Origin: Amanita rubescens
Taxonomy: Eukaryota > Basidiomycota > Agaricomycetes > Agaricales > Amanitaceae
Length of the DNA stretch: 64,000 bases
NCBI GenBank assembly: GCA_015039365.1
Contig: WION01000187.1
Span: 42,353 to 106,352, forward strand
Direction: 5' to 3'
Below are positions 51,160-61,572 of the stretch, piece after piece. A program made the position numbers and the translations under genes. Under the pieces are notes generated by a model that saw only the letters and a list, made by a program, of their open reading frames with translations, did no database searches and was not told the origin of the DNA. Position 1 is the first letter of the stretch. Each line of letters opens with the position of its first letter.

Positions 51160-51578
51160 TAAAATCCAAAAAGAAAAGTTTACTAGGCTCACCTGTTAGG
51201 CCGCTGTAACGGATGGAATCCTGTTACAGTGTGCAGCATGCTCTGAAGCCTTCCGAAGATGTCCTCCGCCATCCACCTTCGATCCGCTTTCCGTCCGCTT
51301 CCGTCCGCTTTCGATCCGCTTCGATCTGCTCCGCTCCGACGCGCGGGAATTCGTCGGAGTATGTCGGATGCACGGGAATATGTCGGATTATGTCGGACCA
51401 CAAGCGCATGGTAAGCGCATGGTAGTTACTATAAGTACATGTCACATGTAGTCGTATACAATAGCTACGAACGAGAATTGGAGTTCCCTTCCCCTCAGAT
51501 CAGCCTTAGCTTAAGTCTGTGCACTATTGTGCATGGCACCTGCAGTGCTGGGTACAACCCAGAGCACATTGCAGTGTT
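51160..51578. repeat. Intron-like gap with short TCCGCTT/GTCGGA repeats
   Basis: An imperfect palindrome around 51203-51229 (CTGTAAC...GTTACAG), then runs of CGTCCGCTTTCGATCCGCTT and TATGTCGGA repeats (51275-51400) and a doubled AAGCGCATGGT. Open frames on both strands follow from these repeats. Confidence 0.5.
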
Positions 51579-52170
51579 TCACCGCGTAATCTCATCTCCT
51601 GCGATATTCTGGCTCTGAGCATTGAACGCGGGTGGTGCGGTGGTCACATTTGATTCAGCTGAGTTGACTGCGGATGTTTCCGGGAGTGGTGTCGGTCCAG
51701 TCATCACGTTGACAGGACCTGGGGTGTAATCTCCAGGTGCGCAATTACTAGTAGTGGGAGATGCATGTGTAGAATGCATGGCCGAAGTAGAAGGGACTTG
51801 TGTGCGGGTTCCCATGTCACCAGTGATTAGATAATGGGTACCGTCACCAGCATCCTGACCATCACCGTCATCATCGCCAGTGTTGCCTTCAAGGTCTATG
51901 TCATCATCGGACGAATTCCCGATTTTTTCCAAGCCTTCAAGATTATTCCAGCAGTGAATGCTTGTTCCCGTGCTTTCATGTAGACACTAACGACGTCAGC
52001 ACGTGGAAGCCCAAGACCCGTCACTGCAACATATTTCTCAAGCTCCTTCTGCCACACGCGTTGTAACAGTGGCCCAAAGACGCCACTGATGTCTAAAGGC
52101 TGCAGCTTATGTGTCGTCTTTGGTGGTAAGCAATACTTGGTGATGTGGGCCATCGCTTCGCGTGGCATGT
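51579..52170 (-). pseudogene. pogo/Tigger-like DDE transposase fragment
   Basis: Minus-strand reading KYCLPPKTTHKLQPLDISGV followed by FGPLLQRVW is the well-known block before the last catalytic Asp of pogo-type DDE transposases. It goes on to AWKKSGIRP, after which the frame changes (a stop at 51896) and an acidic/Ser/Thr-rich stretch (about 51932-51579) follows in another frame. The N-terminal DNA-binding and first DDE parts are absent: homology begins exactly at the border of small element copy C. A dead fragment. Confidence 0.7.
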
Positions 52171-52662
52171 CCGAGGCCACCTTATTATGTAATAATATGA
52201 ATGACCTTGTTTAACTAATCTAGTACATGTATTGGTATTTAGTACCAAGTAAGCATGGTACCCAGTTCCCAGCATGCAGATGCAGTGGCTGGATCATTGA
52301 AATAGGTCAAGTTCATGGGGGTGGTGATTGAGCGGGTGATGGGTCGAAAGCTGCCAAAAGAAGCTGAGCCAATCAGAGCCAGCTCCAAATTTAGGCGACT
52401 CGGCTATGACCGATATCTGCACTGAAGTCTGGAGGGATCATGGCGGTTCACCTGAATCACGGCAGCCCACCCTGGACATGACAGGCAGTGGATCATAGTC
52501 TGATAATAAATTTTATGTTCATTTTGTTTGATGCAGACCATGATACTTGTACATTCTACTATAGTTTGTTTGTTTCAGAAGGTCTCAGCCATCATCGGCA
52601 GCTTAAAGTGTTACAAAACTCGTCACTAAAAAAACCGATTCCTCCTTTCAGTCGGCCTCGGA
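52134..52662 (+). mobile_element. Small GGCCTCGGA-ended element, copy C
   Basis: TCCGAGGCC at 52170 and CGGCCTCGGA ending 52662 (493 bp). The conserved left flank (GATGTGGGCCATCGCTTCGC) reads straight into the transposase fragment on the other strand. The inner right block is altered (AAAACCGATTCCTCC). Non-coding, with AT-rich interior. Confidence 0.65.
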
Positions 52663-53277
52663 ATAACTCGATGTTCCTTTCTTTGGCTAATAGAATCACA
52701 GTAGTACTTACCACCATCATGACAAATGCTTCCACCCACTACTCCTTAGTACTGCCAGTCCTCATCACCACCATCACCACCATCACCACCACCACCACCA
52801 CCCAGTGACTACCACTCACAAGTAACTACCAGCTGGCAGTAGTGAGGCTGCTACTGCCCCCAATGACTTCCATCACAACCGTTGCACCACCACTAGTACT
52901 CTTCACCATCCACTATCACTTGGCGATGTGGGCCACCGCTTTGCGTGGCATGTCTGAGGCCATCCTTTTTTTTGGCTATAATCTATAATGTTAGCGGACA
53001 ACGGTGTGAGAAGCTCGTAATACTATACTGGAGGGCACAGGAACATAGTGTGGGGTCTGGGGCATTATGGATCAGCTGTGGTCACTGGTGAAGGTGGGGC
53101 AAGATACCTGATCAGCTCATTACACCAACCAGCGCTTTGTCAGCGTATCCGCTTAGTTGCTGGGAGGCAGGTAGCAACGCCTAGCGGTAACCGCCTACCA
53201 CTAAAAAATGGGTACAGCCGGCGGTACCAATATCATGTGACCATTACACTATGTTAAGTAATAGTGGTGCCTTATAG
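52663..53277. repeat. CCA-rich DNA with a lone left end of the small element (copy E)
   Basis: CCATCACCACC runs at 52.76-52.80 kb. At 52921-52961 the left flank of the small element family recurs (GATGTGGGCCACCGCTTTGC, then TCTGAGGCC), but no right end follows, so this is a truncated copy. No gene. Confidence 0.5.
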
Positions 53278-53989
53278 TATGGTGTGATGTACACCTTCTG
53301 AGGGGAGATTTGGGTATGGTGTGCTGTACACGATTTGAGGAGAGATTTGAATATGGTGTGTTGTACACCATCTTTGGGTATGGTGTGCTGTACACCATTT
53401 GAGGAGAGATTTGAAAATGGTGTGTTGTACACCATCTGTGGGGAGATATAGTGTGTTGTACACCATCTGTGGCGAGGTATGGTGTGTTGTACACTGTCTG
53501 AGGGGTATGGTGAGCTGTACACCATCTAGATATGGTGATTTCCACACCAAATTCAGGATTCCATTACCATATTTAGTAACCTATTACCATATTTGGCAGA
53601 AAGAGCTGTATTATAGAAGGATTCATTGCCATATTTGGTAACCTATTACCATATTTGGCAATGCAGAATGGTGATTTGTACACCATTTTTGTATGATGTT
53701 GGAAACACCATAATACACCTATTACCATATTTGGAAATACACTTGCATTTTCAGAATGGTGATTTGTACACCATATTTTCAATGTATGGTGTTGCTAACA
53801 CCATTTCTGACCAATTGGCAACATGGTGAAATATATACCATATTGAACAATAAGGTGATTCTGACACCATCTTTGGAAAGTGAATTGTACACCATACTGT
53901 AGGGTGTTTTCAACACCATTTTTAATCAATCAGATATGGTGAATTATCCACCATATTAAATGTTATGCATTATGGTGGGTCCAACACCG
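53278..53989. repeat. Array of about 19 GGTG...CACC palindromes
   Basis: Short palindromes recur every 25-50 bp. The first eight share GTG(C/T)TGTACAC cores (TATGGTGTGCTGTACACCAT). Later ones keep only the GGTG/CACC arms with changed loops (GATTTGTA, TTGCTAA, ATTCTGA, TTTTCAA). Spacers differ; in the first half they contain GAGGAGAGATTTG, in the middle TTACCATATTTGG. The arms are conserved while the spacers are not, which is unusual for a simple tandem repeat. The last palindrome is interrupted by hAT element 2. Confidence 0.75.
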
Positions 53990-54864
53990 TAAGGCTCCAA
54001 CCGTATTATCTATCTACCGTGTATATACAGTAGATACGGTATACGTATACGTATATGTATAGGGTCTGTGGAGGAAAGGCCAAAACATACAGTATATGGT
54101 TTATTTATACGGTTGTCTCCGGAACAAATACGCCCAAAGAAAGCTGGCCTGCATCGCGTTTCACGGCTGCACGATTCGTGCCTCAGACAGTGCTGAAGGC
54201 TATGGCAATCGACCAGATCAAACTCTCATGCAACATAGACCGTGATTGATGTGTAGTTGGGCAGAATCAGCCCGGCATCGACTGGCATCATCAGGAGGAG
54301 GGCCAACCGGGGAAGGATAATCTATGCCAGCCATTGCCAGACAGCAACGGGCCAACGGTCAGTCCACACACTCCGAAATTTCAAATATGGTGGGCGAGGT
54401 GGACTGGACGATAATCTATTGGTCAACTTATGGAAGGTAAGTGTTATCAGAATTGCATTACTAACTAGTAACTGACCATTTATGCTTCTGTCGTTATGTA
54501 GAACCTTTCAGGAGTGTTCCCGACCATTGCTTTACTTGCACGCGACATCCTTGCCATACCAGCCACGAGCGTCGCAGTAGAACGGGTGTTTTCCAAATCC
54601 AGGCATATCTGCACTGATCTTCGTAGCTCTCTCAGGGCTGAAACAGTTCGCGAGGCCCTTTTGACGAAGGTATGGATCCGGAGTGGGCTTCTAGAAGTCG
54701 TCCAGAAGCCAGCAAAGTGCCTAAAGCACAGCTCAGTGGGACTGCCACAATAACCATATATAGATACTGTATAACTGTATTTATATGGTAAATAGAGTAT
54801 AATTTACCGTATCCGTATATTTACACCCTCAGGCCTATACATATACTATATGGTTGGAGCCTTA
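53990..54864 (+). mobile_element. Deleted hAT element 2 with 8-bp target duplication
   Basis: 875 bp with terminal inverted repeats TAAGGCTCCAACCGTAT and ATATGGTTGGAGCCTTA, flanked by CAACACCG on both sides (53982-53989, 54865-54872). Subterminal AT-rich TATACGTATA/GTAGATACGG motifs occur at both ends. It keeps the 3' part of a transposase gene, so it is an internal deletion derivative of an autonomous element. The target lies in the last unit of the palindrome array. Confidence 0.9.
54386..54753 (+). pseudogene. hAT transposase C-terminal dimerisation domain remnant
   Basis: An exon ending LDDNLLVNLWK (to 54436), a 65-bp GTAAGT...GTAG intron (54437-54501), then NLSGVFPTIALLARDILAIP and TSVAVERVFSKSRHICTDLR to the TAA at 54751-54753. 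The block LARDILAIPATSVAVERVFS is the hallmark of the hAT C-terminal dimerisation domain. The catalytic part is missing, so it cannot transpose by itself. Upstream limits of the first exon are uncertain. Confidence 0.85.
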
Positions 54865-54895
54865 CAACACCGTTGTGGAAAGCATTAAATGTTTT

Positions 54896-55070
54896 TCCGA
54901 GGCCGAGTGAAACGAAGGCTCGGTCTTATAGCGAGCATTTTTCATCAGTAAGGCTGAGACACGCCGGTATCTTCCGTGAACGGTGACCCTATCAAGTTTT
55001 AGGGGTAGCATTCCTTCAACGAAGTTAGGCCTCGGACATGCCGTGCATCGCAGCGGCCCCGTAACAGACA
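54896..55070 (-). mobile_element. Small GGCCTCGGA-ended element, copy D (reversed)
   Basis: Read on the minus strand: conserved left flank GCGATGCACGGCATG, TCCGAGGCC (55036-55028), a short interior, the right block TATAAGACCGAGCCTTCG and CGGCCTCGGA at 54905-54896. Only 141 bp between core ends, the shortest copy. Confidence 0.7.
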
Positions 55071-55424
55071 CGTACTGCCACCAAAAAAGAGGAACGGATG
55101 GTCGAAATTCCCTCAGCACGTGACATATCTGATGTGATAGTTTTTCCAAAAACCATCGATCGTACATATCTGGATTCTGCCCTGGTACGTGAGCGCGTGA
55201 GCGCTGTATGCTCGTCTGCTCACCGTCTCATCTATCTAGGGTCTATCTTATCAACGCCAAGGCTTGATTTCCCCACCGTACTCTTTACGAACCGCCGTCT
55301 AACGTTTCCTCTACACCAGTGGTCATGCCGGCGCCTAGCAACCTGGTGATTTAGCCCCCACCACTCCCCGCATTGCCCTGCCGTCCTTGGTACCTCAGTA
55401 CCACCACTGCTCTATTGCTGTTGT
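55071..55424. other. Gap between small element D and the 60-bp minisatellite
   Basis: No gene or repeat recognised. Confidence 0.35.
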
Positions 55425-56035
55425 CCATGGTTTCTCAGCAGCATTGCTGCCCCGTGGCCTGTGGTTCTCCAACACCGTTCCTCCGCCTCTCGCCCACAGT
55501 TTTCGTACACCAGCATGCCCATCATTCTTGAGAACTATCCCCCATGCCCTCGTCTGCGGTTTTGTTATACTGGCACCCCCCATGGTTCTTTGGAACCATT
55601 CGCCATGCCCCCGCCCGCGGTTTTCTGACACTAGCAATGCCATGGTTCTTGCGAACCGTTCGCCCACCCTTGCCCGTGGTTTTCTTACACCAGCACCCCC
55701 ATGGTTCTGTAGAACCAATCATCACGCCCCCACCCACAGTTTTCTTACACCAGCACGCCGTGGTTCTTGAGAACCGTTCGCCATGCCCCCCGGGCCGCCC
55801 GTGGTATTCTTACACTGGCGCCCCATGGTTTTCCAGAACCATTCTCCACGCCTTCGCCTGTGGTTTTCTTACACCAGTACGTACCCCCGTGGTTTTCTTA
55901 CACCAACACCTCCATGGTTTTTTAGAACTGTTCCCCACGACCCGCGGTTTTCTTACACCAGTACCCCCATGGTTTTTTAGAGCCATTTTCCACCCCCTCG
56001 CCCGTGGTTTTCTTACACCGACATCGGCCATTTGG
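55425..56035. repeat. 60-bp minisatellite, about 9-10 units
   Basis: Units of the type CATGGTTCTTGAGAACCGTT, then a C-rich part, then GTGGTTTTCTTACACCAGCA. Each contains a short hairpin (GGTTCT..AGAACC). Because 60 is a multiple of three, long frames stay open on both strands (for example a 205-codon plus frame from 55544) with 20-residue periodicity (VVFLHQHP on plus, KNHGG-GVRKP on minus). I treat these as repeat artefacts. Confidence 0.8.
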
Positions 56036-57615
56036 CGTTGCATGGGTACACCCGCGATTGTACCCCATCATCATCGGCATTTTTCTCCTCTTCCCATTTT
56101 GACCATACGTCCCCAACTCTCCGGCACTGCTAGCCGTGCGATCAGGGCGAGCAGCTATTAAGATGCATCATCCACAGCAGCCTCCAGCATTGTTTCGCTG
56201 GTGTTCGTTGCGACAGTGACTATGATATAGTATGACCATTCGGTCAGACACGACCGGGGGCGTCGTATGAACACCTGCTATGCATCCACATCAACTCTCC
56301 CACCTCATTCTCCACCACGAACATAGCCACCACCCTCTACTCAACCCCCGTCTTCTCCTCTAGCTGTAGCTGCCGTATTCACTTTCAGCATAGCCAACAG
56401 GAAATTTGGCACATCGAGCCCCCCATCAGCTCATTCTCCCCCTGCAGCACCTCCACCAGACGAATCGCTACGCAGTGTCCAAGCTGCGGAAGTCACCGTA
56501 TATCACGTGACTAGTTGGACCGTCAAACCTCAACCACGGACAGCGTTCAAATTAAAGCTTTACGCCCGCCTGCGCGGCACAACCCGCAACATCCTTGGCC
56601 AATATGAAAAATGAGGGGGCCTCGGAATTCCAGTTACAATTAGCCCGGGCAAGTGATATTTGCAAGTTATCTGGCATACGCATACACGACTCGGGACAAA
56701 TGCATAATTACTTCTAGTAAACCCGTCAATACCAGCGGCAACTTGTCATCATTGGTGTCAACCACTACATTGGCCTCAAATTTCAAATAAAGTACATCCC
56801 CTATAGCATCCTCCATATAGATGTGATCTCTGTCGACTCCATATGGGATTTGCGTGTTTTGGTTGAGTAATAAAATAATGCGTGCGTGTCCGTTACTTTC
56901 ACCACTTTCGTCCATCTAACGTCGGGGTGCAGGGCAATGGTCTAGTAATCCATGTGTCAACTGCCATAGATGAACCCACCACGCCTATATTGGTGAGAGC
57001 GGTATGGTCTTTAACAGGAACCGGGACGGCTCGTGCGGACTTCAGACCGTTGTAGATAAGTATACCCATTCGATAAGGGCGCTATTACTAAGCCAGCAGT
57101 CAGCTAAACGTCACAACATTGGTTTCCGCTGCGGTAACGGACTGGAAGATTACTGGTAGTTTGGCTGTAGGTGGCCATAAGGTTGTCGCGTACGTGAGCA
57201 ACATGGTCGTAGGCTGTTATCCGAGTTGCGTGGAGGAATGGCATGTTCCAAAACAAGAACGAAAAGAGAACGCCTGAGCACGTTTCTTATTTATGGATTG
57301 GTGATAACCCCTCTCTCTCTTTTTGAACAACCGGAGTTTGTGCGGATGGACGTCCTCCTGCCACCGAAGGGGTGATCTAGAGAAAGAGAAGACCTCACGA
57401 GGCTGATTATATCATTGTTTTATGTATCAGTTCAGCCAAGGCAAGTAATATGCAATGAGTCGTAACGTAGAAAGTATTGAAGCCTATTTCCTCCTTTTAT
57501 CCAATTTTTATTTATTTAGGGCATATCGAGAAAAGAAACAAACGATGATGATTCACCTCAATTGATATTCATAGTATCCATTTCACGTTTTTTCCCACTT
57601 TTCCTCGCCGAGGTC
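56036..57615. other. Intergenic region with a lone right end of the small element (copy F)
   Basis: GGGGGCCTCGGAATTCC at 56615-56631 matches the right end of the small element family without a left end nearby. A minus-strand open frame at 56915-56667 (starts MDESGESNGHARI, 82 aa) looks moderately protein-like but has no domain; a plus-strand block about 56450-56615 does too. Neither is called as a gene. Confidence 0.35.
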
Positions 57616-59218
57616 TTAGCCTGTTTCACGGTGGTGGAGATGGCGCGCTAAGAGAGGAAGAGGCCATGGATGACTGGGAGAATATGTGAGCATAAACAGA
57701 TTAATTAGACAAGAAGATATCGTTACCCCAGCATTCCTTTCCCCGGAGCTAGGGGTGAAACGCTGTCAATGACTTTTAAGTGATTAGCTGAGGACGACTG
57801 TGAAAGAAAACATGAGCATAAATAGGTCGACTAGACAGTCAGAACTCGGTACCTGAGCGGTCCTATCGCTATCCCGGGCGGGCGAGACGGTGTCAAAACC
57901 TCTTAAGCAATTGTTGTTGCTGTCGGATTGAATGCCCTCCTCGTTGGTGGTGTAGTCGTCGATAGAGAGACGTATAGAGCGCTCGTCAATTGGTTCCAGC
58001 GAGGGCATGAGTACTTTCACTCTGTCCGCGTAAATTTGATAAAACTGAGAGGGATCAATGGTCATTAGGTGAACAGAAACGAAGTATGAACCTTTTTCTG
58101 CGAGTAATTTTGATATCCTCGTGAGAACGACTGTTCCGTTGCGCAGTTTATCGTACTCGAGCCAAGGAGGCGTCAGTATCCCATCTTCGTCGACAGTGTT
58201 TCTTTGGACTAGTTTGGCCAGGCTATGGTTGAACAAAGCGCCACCATAATCGGATAGAAGACGGGGATCGTAGTGAGCGCCAAGTTTAATTTCCGAGACT
58301 GGAAGTACACGTCAGCATTATGCAAGCGCTGCATGTCGGATCACGTACCCGAAGGAGTAACAACGGGCACAGGCTCCATGTGCGTTGAGTCGTCCACCGG
58401 AGTAGGTGCTGATACCATGATTCTCGGTTGTTTTCCGTTGCGCCCTCGTCTTTTGGTGCCAGACGATGTAGAGGTTGAAGAAGATGGTACGACGTATTTG
58501 GGGCCCATGTAGACACACATCAAGTCGGCAGCTCTATCCGGATTTGATGGACTTAACCATTCGACCGCTTCGACATTCTGCAGAGGATGGGTTAGCATCA
58601 GATAAAATAGATTTGAATGCTCGAAGAACCTGATCATTTTCCTGTTCCAGTTGTTCGTCTTCGTGTAAGTGCTAGCGGAAAGTTACTCGGCGGCGGGGTA
58701 TAGCGTGCTTGGCGAAGGCGCGGGAATGGCATCGAGTCGGTGATACCGTCGGCTTGTATTCCAACACATCGAGTTTAGGACAGTTAATTGGTAGTCAAAT
58801 AGGTACATCAGTTCCCGCGGAGCGCTGGTGGGAACCTTTATCATAAAAGCATCCTTCACTCACGTGTCATCATTAATGAGATTATAGTTCTATAAGTACA
58901 AACAAGCATGTTTAGTGAAACACCGCAGACAGAAAAGAAATAAAGACACACGGGGAGGGCGTCCAATGTAGTGGTTCCCGGAAGCCTGGTGAGGTGTTCC
59001 GACGGCACGTGGCGCGATTTCTCCGAAGATCCAAGCGGTGAAAGGAACAATTTTTTCATCGTTTGACTTGAGTTTAAATCCATTCCGCGTGTCCCGTTCA
59101 AAATCCCGCTTGTATCGAGATTAATCAGGGCACGGCTCCCCATCTTTCGTACGTTATCGATGAGTCGGTTGTAGTCGCCAGAGGTGACACGATCTAAGTA
59201 GAAGGCAGAGTCGGACAT
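57616..59218 (-). CDS. Conserved-looking protein of unknown function, 396 aa
   Basis: Six exons (59218-58952, 58889-58864, 58671-58349, 58298-57853, 57797-57727, 57673-57616) sum to 1191 nt and every junction is in phase. The protein starts MSDSAFYLDRVTSGDYNRLI. It contains TNNWNRKMIRFFEHSNLFYL, VEAVEWLSPSNPDRAADLMC, a Ser/Thr and basic linker (SSSTSTSSGTKRRGRNGK), and KLVQRNTVDEDGILTPPWLE. No signal peptide or TM stands out and I do not recognise a domain. The first four exons are well supported by protein-like sequence; the last two (C-terminal 43 residues) rest on phase only. The last two introns share a diverged copy of about 40 bp (TGAGCATAAA...TAGACA). Confidence 0.6.
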
Positions 59219-61572
59219 ATTCGAGAAAGCGGATGGAGTGAGAGGTGTCGCTAGCCTATATATACAGAAGGGCGACAGCAGGAGGACTTCAAAGGAGAAT
59301 TAAGACAGACGGGAAGAGCGGCGGGAATACTGTAGAGAGACATGGTGAAGCGTTCGCCGAGAAACCCTATCTGTCGTCGTCGCTAAGATTCCCCTGCACA
59401 GGGGCATCGGCGAAGAAGAGATGAGTGAAAAGCGCAAGACTGTGTGTGCCGCAGCGGGCGGAGAGATTGTGTTTGCGGAATACTGGCTTGCGGTGGCTCC
59501 TGTCTTACACTTGGGCCAATGCAAAGGATCGAAGCGGTAGAGCATGAAAAAAAAGATGTGATCGGCCACGGAGGACCGGGAGTCGAAGCGCTAGGGAAAG
59601 AGCTTAGAGCTCAAACGTATGGGTAGTAGGTTACAGGTACGCAGGTCACATGACCGGCACGTGCTCCGTGCTCAAGCTTTGGCGGACAGGCTATCCTTAG
59701 TCCTAAAACCCTTCACCTTTCAGGTTGCGGGAATTCAACGGTTCATGCCCATCTCCAGCGTCTCGCGATTCTTCGTCGTAATCCGGACCCGTCCTCAACT
59801 CGACCGCCCACAAGTTTTTCAAGTCGTGTGTCGCAACGAGCGCGAGTAGTTTATCATCGGAAGCCAGGACTCTGCTTCCACTAGTTTACCCAGTCCTTCG
59901 TCCGTACGAACGATCCGAGAATCGAGGCTATCTTGATCTCATCACGCGTGCGAGGGGAATTTATAGTATGGACAACAGGCCGGAACAGCTCATTCTGATA
60001 TGCCTCAAGTTGGATGTAGAGCATCGTGAAACGTTTGTGTGGAATTTAAATGGTATGTTCCGTAATCGATCATCTCCCAAATGTTTAACATGTCTTTATA
60101 GATCCCATCGCTACCCCTGAGCATTTCGCATAGATGCTTGTCGAAGATTACAACCTGTCTACTGGTTCAAATAATGTTCCGCACACCTCCCCATCGATGG
60201 TGTGATACAATGGACAAAAGAATCAGAGACGAAAACAAATGTATACTACGTGGAATTGCAATCACGGGGACATTGCATTTGAGTGCAGTCATAACAGAGT
60301 TTGTGATGTATGTGATATATCTTATGTAAAGAAAATAGTCGTCAAGCAATCTCCTTTCCACATCGGAAACGACAGAAAAAAATGTCGTCCTTCTTCATCT
60401 TTGGTTTTTTCGCACTGGCAAACAGTGGTCATATGAAATCTTTTACTTTGAAATAGTATCACATCATAGTACGTGGTAATTGATTACATTTTACCGTCGG
60501 AGCGCAGCGCAGGCGGGTCTTGTAGGACTCAATAATTTGATGGTAGAGTCGGTTGAGTCAAGCGAATGTCTTGTGAATATTGCAGGAATCTCCATCAGTT
60601 TCTTGTTCCACGCCGTTTCGTGTAAGTCCGAATACAAGGATTTCAAGTATGTGCAGTACAGTACTGCATGTTCCAGCTCGAGTAACTTATATTCTGAGAC
60701 AGACACATCATGCTGTAAACATCCAACCAAGAACTTGTTTTCTTTAATTTATCTCATACACCCATGGTTACTAGAGTAGGGAATCACCTTTGGGGTTCAT
60801 GCGTACGGGTACTCGTAGTGTTCTGATTCATCAAATACAACAGGCCCAAAACCTAATCCTTCAGGAACATTAGCAAGCCTTATTTCTGGAGAGGAATTGT
60901 GAGTACTCCTCTAGTTCAGCATGTAAACGGTCAATATGTGCTTCCAAGCCTGCGATGTAGATATTGCGCCTGTGTGGCTCTCTCAAGGTTGATCCAACCA
61001 AGGCTTAGCGCTTAGGTACTCGACTCGAACGGAGACAACCTACAGTTCGTTGGAAGAGAAGAGTGCATATGAACCGAGTATAACGCGGCACGAGAAGAGC
61101 GGCGGTCATAAGACAGATCTGGGCTGCCCGAACACTCGTCCCTCGGCCGCCGCACGGCCCACCCCATTTTTCCTGATTTTGCCTTTTATAAGTCTGTTCT
61201 CACTCACAATCCTTCTCTGCGTGATTCTCAATTTGAATATTAGGAAGTGCCGTTATACTAAGCAGAATCGGGGCTCGCAGACCCACTGTTGTCCGTAACT
61301 GTAGTTTGTGGCAGTCAGTAAAAAAGAATAAAATGTAACAAACGTACTTCCCAATTTGTTTATTTTCTACATCAACTGACTTCTGTTTGATGATAAGTTC
61401 CCGAGGCAGCCTAGATGTACTGATCCTTGAAAATCGCAGTTCTACAGACCATTGCTTGAATGAATTTGCAGACCTGAAGTCGTGTAGAGCTGACCCTGGC
61501 GCTTCCTTTTCACGACTGTCACGGTCACCTGCTACTAGCTAGTGTTACCACGCGTTCAAAACCCTCCGCATT
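59219..61572. other. Intergenic region with a possible minus-strand coding scrap
   Basis: A minus-strand reading around 59900-59710 (RVLASDDKLLALVATHDLKN) ends in a stop and looks like the tail of a protein, but I could not connect it to other exons. The remaining 1.6 kb shows no gene, RNA or repeat that I can support. The promoter of the GEN1-like gene lies at the right end. Confidence 0.3.
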
